A stretch of DNA of 64,000 nucleotides, from assembly GCA_016721565.1 (NCBI GenBank), contig JADKHW010000001.1:124001-188000 (forward strand), given 5' to 3'. The stretch is from a bacterium (GTDB taxonomy: Bacteria; Electryoneota; RPQS01). The notes under the pieces were generated by a model. It saw only the letters and a program-made list of their open reading frames with translations. It was not told where the DNA came from and ran no database searches. Shown piece after piece: positions 27,871 through 37,183 of the stretch. The translations under genes were made by a program, and so were the position numbers. Numbering within the stretch: the stretch's first letter is position 1; each line of letters opens with the position of its first letter.

Positions 27871-29761
27871 ATGAAAAGCCTTCTCTTGGCCTTGCTGCTG
27901 GTTGCAGCATCCTTATTTGCCCAGGAAACTCCACAACCCGGCCCAAACCTCCCGTTTGATCAAGCCAACGCTGTCGTGCGCTACGATTGCACCAGTGTGG
28001 TGGTCAATGGAGATGGCTCAGGGGAGACCTTGCACCGCTACCGGATTGCTCTGCTTTCTGACCGAGCAGTCCGCCAGTACGCTCAAGACGAAACCGTGTA
28101 CAATTTGGGCTACGACACCGTCGAGGTCATTGCTGCCCGGATTCACCTCCCTGATGGCAAGATCATCGAGGTTGATTCCTCGTCCATCAAGGATGTCCCG
28201 CTACCAGCCTTTGGCAAGTTCTTCTTGCAGAATGTTCGCGAGAAGATCATCACCTTCCCGGCTTTGGAAAAGGGCGCAGAGATTGAGGTTATGTACAAGG
28301 AGATTACGCACGAGCCTCCAATGGACGGGGAGTTCGGCCTATCCGATTACTTTGAGCACACCGACCCGATGCAGAAGAAGGTCGTTGAGATTTCCGTTCC
28401 ACAGGAAATGGAACTCATATGGAAGGTTCGCGGTGCGGGAGTTGCCCACTTGAAATACGACCGCGATGGCCGTACACATCACTCTTGGTCGATCCAAGAT
28501 GTGCCGCAAATGGTTCCTGAACCGGGTATGCCGCCGTTCCCTGAGACCGCTCGCCAATTACTTGTGACTACAGTCAAAGACTGGCAAACTTGGTCAAAAT
28601 GGTACAGCCAACTTGCTGAACCTGAAATGACGGCAGACTCGAGTATCAAAGCAGAAGTAGCAGAGCTAATCAAAGGCAAGAGCCGTGACGAGTCCATTCG
28701 CTCTATTTTTCAGTTTGTCTCTAACCGAATCCGCTATGTTGACACTGCCCTAACCGGCCGTAAGGCGGGTTATAAGCCCGAGTCTGCTCCTGTTACCTAT
28801 CGTAACAAGTATGGCGTCTGCCGCGACAAGGCAGCCCTAATGGTGACCATGCTGCGCGAAGCCGGAATTGAGTCAAACATCGTGCTGATGAACCCGTCAT
28901 GGAAGATTGACCAAGATATCCCAACTGATCAGTTCAATCATGCGATCGTGTCAGTTCAGCAAGGTGATTCGCAGATCTTCATTGACCCGACGGTCGAAAA
29001 GACCACGGAGTTTCTCGCTGCGAATGAGCAAGACCGTGCCGTATTGACCTGTACAGAAGAAGGCAAAAACCTCGCTTGGACGCCCGTCGAAGATGCGACC
29101 AAAAACCTCTATCGCGTGTCGGCGACAAGTAAACTCCTGGATGACGGAAGTATGTCATCGGTCATCAAGATTGAATCACGCGGGTTTCCCGATCTCGCTC
29201 TGCGCAGTTATCTGCAATCAGTCTCACCGCAAGAACGCGAAATAATGTTTCAAGGGTTTGTGCAAGGCTTGGCTCCGACAGCGCGACTTGACAGCTTGGC
29301 GATTTCCGAGTTAAGCGACCTTGACACACCGCTGGATATTGTTCTTAGAGTAAGCGCAGAAGACTATGCCATCAAAGCAGGACAATATTGGCTGCTAAAT
29401 TCAATCGCACAGGGCCGCAAGCTTGATTTTCTTTCCAGTTGGCTGATGGCAGGATCGGAATTAACAGAACGCCGTTACCCACTACGATTAGAGTCAACTT
29501 TTGCGGTACACATGGGCGAAACCATGGAATTCCCCAAAGGTTTCAAAAGTCCGCAGTCTGCCCGATCCACTTGAAATCGTTGAGGACGAGTTCCGCCTTT
29601 CGCGTACTTGCACGTCGCAAGGCCGCAAAGTCACGGTCAAGCAAGCGCTCGAAGTCCGCGCGTTGGATATTCCGCTGTCGCGTTATCCCAACCTGTTGGA
29701 GATGGTAAACCGACTTGAAGCTCTTGAGCGCGGAAAAGTGGTCTTAACTACAAAATCTTAG
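27871..29761 (+). CDS. Secreted DUF3857/transglutaminase-like protein, frameshifted near the C-terminus
   Basis: The start at 27871 is chosen for the signal peptide MKSLLLALLLVAASLFAQE; an upstream TTG at 27847 is less likely. Residues about 40-220 are the DUF3857 domain (LLSDRAVRQYAQDETVYNLG; VMYKEITHEPPM). The transglutaminase-like core has a complete triad: Cys317 in YGVCRDKAALM, His in DQFNHAIVSV and Asp in FIDPTVEKT. The frame stops at 29574, but one A too many in AAAA (29545-29548) explains this: in the next frame VRSLPDPLEIVEDEF continues to 29761. Function of such FCB proteins is unknown; a papain-like protease or transferase activity is plausible. Confidence 0.82.
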
Positions 29762-29800
29762 AGATTTCTCCCGGCTGGATTCTTGCTTTAGAATTCCCCA

Positions 29801-30563
29801 ATGGAAAAAGACCAGCCTGAATTGTCAATTCAAGAGACCCGCGAACTCGAAGAGATTCGCAACCGTAAAATCCTTTGGTGGTTTTTGGCTTTTGTCAGTA
29901 CCGCCGCAGGGACAATTGTACCCTTTATGCTAACAGACCAAGCGGGAACAATCGCGTGGTCACTGGGTATTGTTGCTGCAGGCGCCGTTCTTGGCTTGCT
30001 TGATTCACGTAGACCGTGGGTCTTTCCTGCAATGCTTGCGGCAGGGTACACGCTTGCCGGTTCACTTCTTGGAGGGATGGAAACGGCCGCTGATTTGATT
30101 ATTCGGACTCAACTTGGGGCAACTCTCGCAATTCCTGCCGCAATTGGATCTTACGCAGGGGCTGTCGTGCGCAAAATAGTTCGTGGCAGATTGCAACTGT
30201 CCGGCCCCGAGACCCCGAATTGCACGCATGATTGCAATTGTCATAGGAACGCTCGCCTCTATTGTTTTTGTCAAATTGCCCGGACAGAGCGGTGTCGTCT
30301 TCGCGACCATCTTGCTACTTGTTTCCGCTTTGGTGCTCGGCTATATGTATAGTGACCGTTTGTGGCGCTGGGTTATCATGCTCGGTTACGGCATTCCTTT
30401 GGCCGCCTTGCTACGCACTATACTTGAACTCTATTACTATCCTGAAGCCAACGGCCTATTCCCCATAGAGCTTTCGTTGGCTGTGATTCTTGCGGTCTTG
30501 CCAACATTGCTTGGCTCAATGGTCGGACGTGCGCTGCATCGTTATCGACTGCGCACGCACTAA
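29801..30563 (+). CDS. Membrane protein made of two homologous halves, probably one frameshifted gene
   Basis: The first frame (29801 to about 30210) gives four TM helices after an acidic N-terminus (MEKDQPELSIQETRELEEI), then runs into Cys-rich nonsense. The second frame (from about 30210 to 30563) gives four more (MIAIVIGTLASIVFV, VVFATILLLVSALVLGYMY, WVIMLGYGIPLAALL, LAVILAVLPTLLGSMVG). The halves align: GAVLGLLDSRRPW with ALVLGYMYSDRLW, and AIGSYAGAVVRKIVR with LLGSMVGRALHRYR. This supports one internally duplicated protein broken by an indel near 30195-30225. Two adjacent paralogous genes are the alternative. It lies between two DUF3857/transglutaminase genes. Family unknown. Confidence 0.65.
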
Positions 30564-30599
30564 TCTCTTAATCCCACACATCTCTTTCCGGATCTTCCC

Positions 30600-32528
30600 A
30601 TGCCGAAGCGCATTGCATTCGTCGTGTTGTCGTTGCTCCTCCAAACGACCTCCTATTCAGTAACAGTTCCCGATTGGCTTGAAACGCTCGCCGCGAACGC
30701 ACCCGGAGCGGAGACGTTTTCCGATGCATCCGTGCTTGTCCTAAAGGACTATCGGTTGCTCGAAATTGACTCTGCCGGGGCTGGAACAGCCTATGTTGAA
30801 CAGTGCATCAAACTAATCGATGATCGAGCAAAAGATGAACAAGGCGACCGTTCTATCCGCTTTGACGCAGAACGTGATACTGTGATCTTTGATGCAGTCT
30901 ATACTCGTCAGGCCGACGGGACATGGATAGAACCCGAGAAAGATGCTTACACTGTAACGAGCGCACCTGAAGTCCAGTGGGCAAGTGCGTATTCGCAGTT
31001 AAAACAGCAGAACGTCAGTTTCCCCGGTCTTGCGGCTGATGCGGTTATTTATTGGAAATATCGAATTGCTCCCAAGGTTAGTCGTGATCCGTGGGCAGAT
31101 GATTATTTTGGTGGCGTTGTTTCTTTCGGCGGTTTCGAGCCGGTCACCGAGCAAGTCTTTCAGATCAGCTGCGACACGACACAGCGGCTCACATACGAGA
31201 TGCAAAACTCCGAGTATGTTCCGACGGGGGAGCTAAGTGGATCTCGCAAAACTCTGACTTGGAAGTTTGAGAATATGGCTCAACTAAAGCCCGAGCCGAA
31301 CATGGTTTCCAGTACCCATCTTGTTCCTCGAATGGTTTTCACTTCTTTTAAGGACTGGAGTGAGATGGGACTATATGTGGGGGAGAAGTTCTGGAAGGCA
31401 GTGGAGAAAGCAAATTATGCGGAGCTTGAATTTTCAAAGTTAGTCAGCTATGGTCAGATCAGCGGTCGGCCACTGGCACAGAATATTGCATTCTGGGTGC
31501 AGCAGAATATCCGATCGGTGCCGCTATCACTTGGTGCAGTGGGGTTTCAGCCGAACGATGCTGATGATGTCTGGGCAAATCGATACGGCGATGTACGCGA
31601 CAAACTTGTCTTACTCTCAGCTTTACTGGGTGGTTATGGAATTGAATCGTATCCCGTACTCATGCAATCGAGTAATGCACCATTCAGCCACCTTCCGGCG
31701 ATTGATCAATTTAATCACATGATTTTGGCCGTACCGTTTCCTGATGATACGCTTTACCTCGATCCAATGCCGCGTTTTTCGGCGCCCTATGAAATCGGTT
31801 ATTCCCGTACTCAAGGAATGTGCTGTCAGTTGATTCACGGTTCACCAATAGTTGAAGAAGCTAAGGAGATCGTACACATAGATCGCAAAGCTTCGACGCG
31901 TATGTCCCTTTCTCTGGATACACTCGGAACTCTGTCGGGGCGTGCCGATGCCGAAGCCTATGCTGACTTTGCCAACACCGCGCGCAGTACCTTCAGCGAC
32001 CAGAAGCAGCAAGAGAAGGAAATCTACTTTCAACGTGCTGCCTCGCGAATTGGTCAAGGTTGTGAAGTGATTAAAACCGAAGTCTCCGACCCCGAGCAAT
32101 TGACACAGCCGATGCGGGTAAGCATGGACTTTTCCTGCGCAGGTTATGCAATCAAGCAGGGCGATCTGATGATGGTGGACTTGCCCGTGACCCCATTCTC
32201 GTTTACTTTGTCCGGGTTCTATCCATCGATGCATGAAGTAATCTATCCAGTTGACTTACCTCTGGAAGGCACAACCGAGATGACAATCATTTTGACCTAT
32301 CCAAAGGGTTATACCGTCTCCTATCTTCCTCCTGCGGTGCTGGTTGAAAATCCTTTTGTGGCTTTATCGCTTGTTCCAAAGAAACTTGAAGATAGAGTGG
32401 AGTGGCAGCAAAGTGTGAGCTACAAAAGCGACTACGTCCCGGTCGAGAACTACGCTACATTACGGTCCGCCTTCGAAGAATTAGTCGCTCCTAAGAACCG
32501 ACTCTTAGTGTTAGAAAAAGCCAAGTAG
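30600..32528 (+). CDS. Secreted DUF3857/transglutaminase-like protein lacking the catalytic Cys
   Basis: 642 residues, uninterrupted. Signal peptide MPKRIAFVVLSLLLQTTSYS. Domain order matches the gene at 27871: DUF3857 (YVEQCIKLIDDRAKDEQG; AADAVIYWKYRIAPKVS), then the transglutaminase-like core. In place of the Cys motif it has NRYGDVRDKLVLLSALL, with Val332 (codon 31593-31595) where the paralogue and family have Cys. The His (DQFNHMILAV) and Asp (LYLDPMPRF) remain. It is probably a catalytically dead paralogue kept for binding. A C-terminal beta domain follows. The substitution is not an indel effect, since the frame is open on both sides. Confidence 0.82.
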   Translation: MPKRIAFVVLSLLLQTTSYSVTVPDWLETLAANAPGAETFSDASVLVLKDYRLLEIDSAGAGTAYVEQCIKLIDDRAKDEQGDRSIRFDAERDTVIFDAVYTRQADGTWIEPEKDAYTVTSAPEVQWASAYSQLKQQNVSFPGLAADAVIYWKYRIAPKVSRDPWADDYFGGVVSFGGFEPVTEQVFQISCDTTQRLTYEMQNSEYVPTGELSGSRKTLTWKFENMAQLKPEPNMVSSTHLVPRMVFTSFKDWSEMGLYVGEKFWKAVEKANYAELEFSKLVSYGQISGRPLAQNIAFWVQQNIRSVPLSLGAVGFQPNDADDVWANRYGDVRDKLVLLSALLGGYGIESYPVLMQSSNAPFSHLPAIDQFNHMILAVPFPDDTLYLDPMPRFSAPYEIGYSRTQGMCCQLIHGSPIVEEAKEIVHIDRKASTRMSLSLDTLGTLSGRADAEAYADFANTARSTFSDQKQQEKEIYFQRAASRIGQGCEVIKTEVSDPEQLTQPMRVSMDFSCAGYAIKQGDLMMVDLPVTPFSFTLSGFYPSMHEVIYPVDLPLEGTTEMTIILTYPKGYTVSYLPPAVLVENPFVALSLVPKKLEDRVEWQQSVSYKSDYVPVENYATLRSAFEELVAPKNRLLVLEKAK

Positions 32529-32558
32529 TTTGAAACAGGGGTAGAACAAAACATCGGG

Positions 32559-32587
32559 TTGACAAAGCCAAAAGTTTTCCGTAGTTT
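32559..32587 (+). promoter_or_regulatory. Candidate sigma-70-type promoter of the nuo operon
   Basis: TTGACA at 32559-32564, a 17-base spacer, and TAGTTT at 32582-32587, about 160 bases before the nuoA ATG, in the only sizeable gap ahead of the operon. The -35 is perfect, the -10 weak. Other promoter types cannot be excluded in this lineage. Confidence 0.45.
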
Positions 32588-32745
32588 ACCACACGATTAG
32601 GCAGGATTAACAAGTTCAGGCACTAAACGCAAATACTTGTAATCAAATAGGTTAGATAAATTTGGATTAATTTCAGAAAAATTTCCTCAATTTTCTAAAC
32701 GCCTCGTGAAAATCGTAGCAAGCTTTGGCCACCTCCCGCACCTTC

Positions 32746-33117
32746 ATGCCGGACGCCCTCCACAATAATAACCTTGTAGTCTTCTTAGTTTTGCTTGCTG
32801 CGGTAGCGGCAGTCGTGGGGCTGTTTGTGGGATTGACTGTGCTGGTCGGCCCGAAGCGCCCGAACGAGACTAAAAACGCACCCTTTGAATCTGGGTTTGT
32901 CTCTAAGACGGATGCCACGCAGCCGTTTCCGATCAAATACTACCTTGTCGCCATCTTGTTTGTCGTGTTTGACATCGAGGTGGCTTTTTTATACCCCTGG
33001 GCCGTTAGTTTTCGGGAGAATGGCGTTATTTCATTCATCTCAATGAACGTATTCCTCGCAATTTTGGCGGTTGGCCTCTACTACGCTGTGAAAAAGCGCG
33101 TACTGGAGTGGAAATAG
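32746..33117 (+). CDS. nuoA: NADH-quinone oxidoreductase subunit A
   Basis: 123 residues from the ATG at 32746 (an in-frame TTG lies at 32725). Three TM helices: VVFLVLLAAVAAVVGLFVGL, YYLVAILFVVFDIEVAFLYP and ISMNVFLAILAVGLYYAV. The conserved NAPFESGFV and FDIEVAFLYPWA motifs of the quinone-site loop are present. It opens a nine-gene complex I operon and is followed by nuoB after 1 base. Confidence 0.96.
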   Translation: MPDALHNNNLVVFLVLLAAVAAVVGLFVGLTVLVGPKRPNETKNAPFESGFVSKTDATQPFPIKYYLVAILFVVFDIEVAFLYPWAVSFRENGVISFISMNVFLAILAVGLYYAVKKRVLEWK

Positions 33118-33118
33118 A

Positions 33119-33619
33119 ATGAGCGAATTGATTCAAAGCCCAATGATGGATATGTCACGTTCGTTGTCTGGCCAAGTCGTGACGACCAAGTTTGACAAGA
33201 TCCTCGGCTGGGCGCGCAAGTATTCGCTGTTCCAGTACCCCTTTGTGACCGCTTGTTGTGGTATGGAATACATGGCCACGGCCTGCTCGCATTACGATAT
33301 TGACCGTTTCGGCGCCGCCTTCGCCAGATTCTCGCCGCGTCAGGCAGACGTAATTTGGGTGGTAGGAACAATTAGTCACAAGATTGCGCCGGTTCTGAAG
33401 ACGATTTACGACCAGACTGCCGACCCTAAGTGGGTAGTGAGTTTTGGCGCCTGCGCAAGTTGCGGCGGCCCGTATGACAACTACGCCACTGTGCAGGGCA
33501 TTGACACAATAATTCCGGTGGACGTTTATATCGCAGGTTGCCCTCCTCGTCCTGAAGCTGTTCTGGACGGCTTGCTGAAATTGCAAGACCTGATTCAGAA
33601 TCAGAAACACGATTGGTAA
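33119..33619 (+). CDS. nuoB: NADH-quinone oxidoreductase subunit B
   Basis: 166 residues. It carries the N2 [4Fe-4S] cluster that reduces quinone. The ligands are seen in TACCGMEYMATACSHYD (tandem Cys), FGACASCGGPYDNY and YIAGCPPRPEAVLDGLL. Length and motifs are standard. The stop overlaps the nuoC start (TAATG). Confidence 0.97.
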   Translation: MSELIQSPMMDMSRSLSGQVVTTKFDKILGWARKYSLFQYPFVTACCGMEYMATACSHYDIDRFGAAFARFSPRQADVIWVVGTISHKIAPVLKTIYDQTADPKWVVSFGACASCGGPYDNYATVQGIDTIIPVDVYIAGCPPRPEAVLDGLLKLQDLIQNQKHDW

Positions 33620-34095
33620 TGAGCAAGTTCCCTGAACATATCGCTATCGAAAAATCGCATCCCACGGCTGTGTTGGATTGGCACGACCGTTTTGGTGATC
33701 GTACGTTGATTGTCGATGGCAAGCAGATTGTCGATGTGATTACGTTGCTGCGTGATAGTTTTGGTTACAATATGCTCGTGGACTTGACGGCCGTAGATTA
33801 TTTCCCTCGTCGTCCAAGATTTGAAGTGGTCTATCACTTCTTGAATGTGGATAGCCACGCTCGCTTGCGAGTTAAGGTGCAACTTGAAGAGTCGCACCCG
33901 CACATCGCAAGCATCATTTCACTTTATCCGATAGCCGATTGGCTTGAGCGCGAAGCTTGGGATATGTTCGGAATTAAATTTGACGGCCACACGAACATGA
34001 AGCGCCTCTTGCTTTATGAATCGTTTGAAGGCCATCCGCTCCGCAAAGACTATCCCAAGACCAAGCGCCAGCCGCTCATCGGTCCGCAGAATTAG
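33619..34095 (+). CDS. nuoC: NADH-quinone oxidoreductase subunit C
   Basis: 158 residues from the ATG at 33619. The family signature is present: LVDLTAVDYFPRRPRFEVVY, then the ERE-type motif in WLEREAWDMFGIKFDGH, and GHPLRKDYP. It is a peripheral-arm subunit and is separate from nuoD here, unlike the fused NuoCD of enterobacteria. Confidence 0.95.
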   Translation: MSKFPEHIAIEKSHPTAVLDWHDRFGDRTLIVDGKQIVDVITLLRDSFGYNMLVDLTAVDYFPRRPRFEVVYHFLNVDSHARLRVKVQLEESHPHIASIISLYPIADWLEREAWDMFGIKFDGHTNMKRLLLYESFEGHPLRKDYPKTKRQPLIGPQN

Positions 34096-34103
34096 ACCGT
34101 TTC

Positions 34104-35363
34104 ATGTCGAATACAGATCACCTCCCAACTCTCGACGCAGCAGTCCCGACATACGAGCCTGAATTCCAGCAGAAAGAAATGTTGCTGAACATCGGGCCTG
34201 CGCATCCTGCTATGCACGGGATTATCCGCATTCAGACGAAGCTCGAAGGTGAGCTGATCGTTGAGTCGGATGTGGAGATCGGTTATCTGCATCGTGCGTT
34301 TGAAAAATCCTGCGAAGAGAGTACATGGAATCAGGCGATCATCTACACCGATCGCTTGAATTACGTCTCTGCCGCGATCAACAACGTTGGCTACTGCATG
34401 GCGGTAGAAAAGCTCTTAGGTATAGAGCTTCCGCCGCGAGGTCAGTACATCCGCACTTTGCTGTGTGAAATCTCGCGCATCGGCGATCACTTGACCTGCG
34501 TTGGCGCATCGGCGATGGAGTTAGGCGGTTTTACGGTTTTTCTATACATGATCAAGGGCCGTGAATATTGCTGGGAGCTGATTGAAGAGTATTGCGGTGC
34601 GCGCGTGACCACGATGGCCACGCGGGTTGGTGGTGTGCCGCACGACTTGCCCGAAGGTTGGCTTGACAAGTGTCTTTGGGTGATCAAAGAGGTTCGCGAG
34701 ATTTTGGCCGAGTGCGATATTCTTTTGACCAATAACCGCATCTTCGTCGAGCGCATGGAAAATGTCGGACTCATGCCTGCCGAAAAAGCAATTGCATGGG
34801 GCTGGACTGGCCCGTGCTTGCGCGGTAGTGGTGTGGCATATGACGTGCGTAAAGATTTTCCATATTTAGTCTATGACCAGTTGGATTGGGAAGTACCGGT
34901 CGGACGCAGAGGTGACAATTTGGATCGCTACCTTGTCCGCATGGAAGAGATGGAGCAAAGTTGCCGCATCATTGAGCAATGTGTAGCAAAAATTCCCGGC
35001 GGCCCGATCAACTGTGACAATAAACGTGTGACGCTGCCGGACAAGAAAGATACCTACGGGAACATTGAAGGCTTGATGAATCACTTCAAGCTCATCATGT
35101 ACGGCCACGGCATTCGAGTTCCAGAAGGCGAAGTTTACTTCCCTGTTGAAGGCGGTAACGGCGAATTGGGATTCTACATTGTTAGCCACCCCGACGAACA
35201 CTCGAAAGACGGCTGTAACGACCGCGCATGGCGAGTCCGTTGCCGTCCGCCGTGCCTGCCGATGGTTGCCTGTCTCCCTGAAATTATTAACGATTACATG
35301 ATCGCTGACATTGTTCCGACCTTCGGGTCCGTGAACATGATCGGCGGCGAGTTGGATAGATAA
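34104..35363 (+). CDS. nuoD: NADH-quinone oxidoreductase subunit D
   Basis: 419 residues. The 49-kDa-type subunit shares the quinone pocket with NuoB. Conserved features: NIGPAHPAMHGIIRI, GYLHRAFEKSCEE, DRLNYVSAAINN, and the C-terminal MIADIVPTFGSVNMIGGELDR. No frame problem. It lies 8 bases after nuoC. Confidence 0.97.
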   Translation: MSNTDHLPTLDAAVPTYEPEFQQKEMLLNIGPAHPAMHGIIRIQTKLEGELIVESDVEIGYLHRAFEKSCEESTWNQAIIYTDRLNYVSAAINNVGYCMAVEKLLGIELPPRGQYIRTLLCEISRIGDHLTCVGASAMELGGFTVFLYMIKGREYCWELIEEYCGARVTTMATRVGGVPHDLPEGWLDKCLWVIKEVREILAECDILLTNNRIFVERMENVGLMPAEKAIAWGWTGPCLRGSGVAYDVRKDFPYLVYDQLDWEVPVGRRGDNLDRYLVRMEEMEQSCRIIEQCVAKIPGGPINCDNKRVTLPDKKDTYGNIEGLMNHFKLIMYGHGIRVPEGEVYFPVEGGNGELGFYIVSHPDEHSKDGCNDRAWRVRCRPPCLPMVACLPEIINDYMIADIVPTFGSVNMIGGELDR

Positions 35364-35369
35364 ACGTAC

Positions 35370-35909
35370 ATGCCGATTTCGGAATCGCTGAAAAAGAAAG
35401 CCGAAGAGATCGTCTTCCGCTACCCAGAGGATAAGCGGGCTTCCGCCTTGATCCCGTTGCTCTTTGAGGTGCAGCGTGAACTCGGTTGGATTACCCCAGA
35501 GGCCGAAGAATGGGTCGTGGAGACGCTCGGCGTGACGCCCGTTCGTGTGCGCGAAGTTATTACGTTCTATTCAATGATGCGCGCCGAACCGCACGGTAAG
35601 TTTATCATTCAGTTTTGTGAAAATATCTCGTGCTGCCTGACGGGCGGCGAGGAGCTACAACATCACCTTGAGCACAAGCTCGGCATTCATCCCGGCGAAA
35701 CCACCAAGGATGGCCTGTTTACGTTGAAGTGTGTTGAGTGCCTTGGCGGTTGTTCATGGGGTCCGATGATGCTGGTCAACGAAGATCAATACTTCCAATT
35801 GACCAAAGAGCGTGTAGATCAAGTGATTGACGGTTTGCGTTCTGGCACGCCGGTCAAGGCAGATCATCCGACACCGCTTTTGGGTAACGTTGCGGGAGAG
35901 AAGGTCTGA
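35370..35909 (+). CDS. nuoE: NADH-quinone oxidoreductase subunit E
   Basis: 179 residues. The thioredoxin-like subunit binds the N1a [2Fe-2S] cluster through Cys pairs, seen as FCENISC (C-x4-C) and ECLGGCSWGP (C-x3-C). It follows the normal pattern, with AEEWVVETLGVTPVRVREV ahead of the cluster. Its TGA overlaps the nuoF start (TGATG). Confidence 0.95.
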   Translation: MPISESLKKKAEEIVFRYPEDKRASALIPLLFEVQRELGWITPEAEEWVVETLGVTPVRVREVITFYSMMRAEPHGKFIIQFCENISCCLTGGEELQHHLEHKLGIHPGETTKDGLFTLKCVECLGGCSWGPMMLVNEDQYFQLTKERVDQVIDGLRSGTPVKADHPTPLLGNVAGEKV

Positions 35910-37168
35910 TGATTGGCAACGGTTCAACAAGACTGCTTTCGCGTAACTTCGCTGTGGACAACATGGCGACTGTTGATGTCGCCCTGAAGCATGGCGCCTA
36001 CGAACAGTTTAAGCGCGCAGTCAAAATGAAACCTGACGAGGTCACAGAGATTGTTAAAGCTTCAGGCTTGCGTGGGCATGGCGGCGCTGGTTTCTCTGCC
36101 GGAACGAAGTGGGGTTTCATTCCGAAGGATAAATTCCCGCGCTATGTAACTGTCAACGGTGACGAATCCGAGCCGGGCACCTGTAAAGACCGTTTGATAT
36201 TCGAGCGAGATCCGCATTTGATGATTGAAGGTGCATTGATTTGTGCATACGCAGTTCAGGCCGAACGCATCTATATCTATATTCGCGGCGAGTATTTTTA
36301 TCCAACGCGAATCGTTGCCGAAGCGGTTCAACAAGCGTATGCCAAAGGATTCGCCGGAAAGAATATTTTGAACAGCGGCTGGTCGTGCTCGATTCACATG
36401 CATAACGGCGCTGGAGCCTACATTTGTGGTGAAGAAACGGGCTTGATTGAATCGTTGGAAGGGAAGACGGGCTGGCCACGATTGAAGCCGCCGTTTTATC
36501 CTGCAGCCATTGGTCTTTGGGGTCAGCCTACGATCGTCAATAATGTTGAAACGTTGGCTTTCGTGCCGCGTGTTCTGGAAATTGGAGCCGAGAAATTCGC
36601 TGCAATGGGTTCGCCGAAGAACGGCGGCACCGCACTGTACTCACTCTCCGGTAATATTAGCAAACCGGGAGTGTACGAGCTTCCCATGGGCACGCCGTTG
36701 ATGGACCTGTTGAACAAGTTTGGCGGAGGTATTCCCAATGGCCGCAAACTCAAAGCTGTAATCCCCGGAGGCTCGTCATCGCATATTCTGACCGCCGAAG
36801 AGTGCGAGAATCTTCCGCTTGATTTCGAATCTGTCGCTGCCCGTGGTTCTATGCTTGGTTCCGCTGCCGTGATGGTGATAGACGATTCTGTCTCCATACC
36901 CAAGTTGATGCATTGGATGGTGCGCTTCTACGCTCATGAGAGTTGCGGACAGTGCACACCGTGCCGTGAAGGCTGTGATTGGCTACTTCGACTTTCCAAG
37001 AAATTCCTCGATGGCACTGCTCGCAAGAGCGACATCGACGACATGTGGGAACTGGCTGATAACATTGACGGCAAGACAATCTGCGCGCTCGGCGCCGCCG
37101 TAGCTTGGCCGACAAAGAGTTACCTCGTGAAATTCCGCCACGAGTTTGAAGCGGTTTGCAAGAATTAA
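35909..37168 (+). CDS. nuoF: NADH-quinone oxidoreductase subunit F
   Basis: 419 residues. It oxidises NADH with FMN and passes electrons to the N3 [4Fe-4S] cluster. Motifs: NADH/FMN-binding LRGHGGAGFSAGTKWGF, FMN-binding GAGAYICGEETGLIESLEG and QPTIVNNVETLA, and N3 ligands in HESCGQCTPCREGC with a final Cys in KTICALG. Complete and typical. Confidence 0.97.
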   Translation: MIGNGSTRLLSRNFAVDNMATVDVALKHGAYEQFKRAVKMKPDEVTEIVKASGLRGHGGAGFSAGTKWGFIPKDKFPRYVTVNGDESEPGTCKDRLIFERDPHLMIEGALICAYAVQAERIYIYIRGEYFYPTRIVAEAVQQAYAKGFAGKNILNSGWSCSIHMHNGAGAYICGEETGLIESLEGKTGWPRLKPPFYPAAIGLWGQPTIVNNVETLAFVPRVLEIGAEKFAAMGSPKNGGTALYSLSGNISKPGVYELPMGTPLMDLLNKFGGGIPNGRKLKAVIPGGSSSHILTAEECENLPLDFESVAARGSMLGSAAVMVIDDSVSIPKLMHWMVRFYAHESCGQCTPCREGCDWLLRLSKKFLDGTARKSDIDDMWELADNIDGKTICALGAAVAWPTKSYLVKFRHEFEAVCKN

Positions 37169-37183
37169 GAACTCCGATTAACT

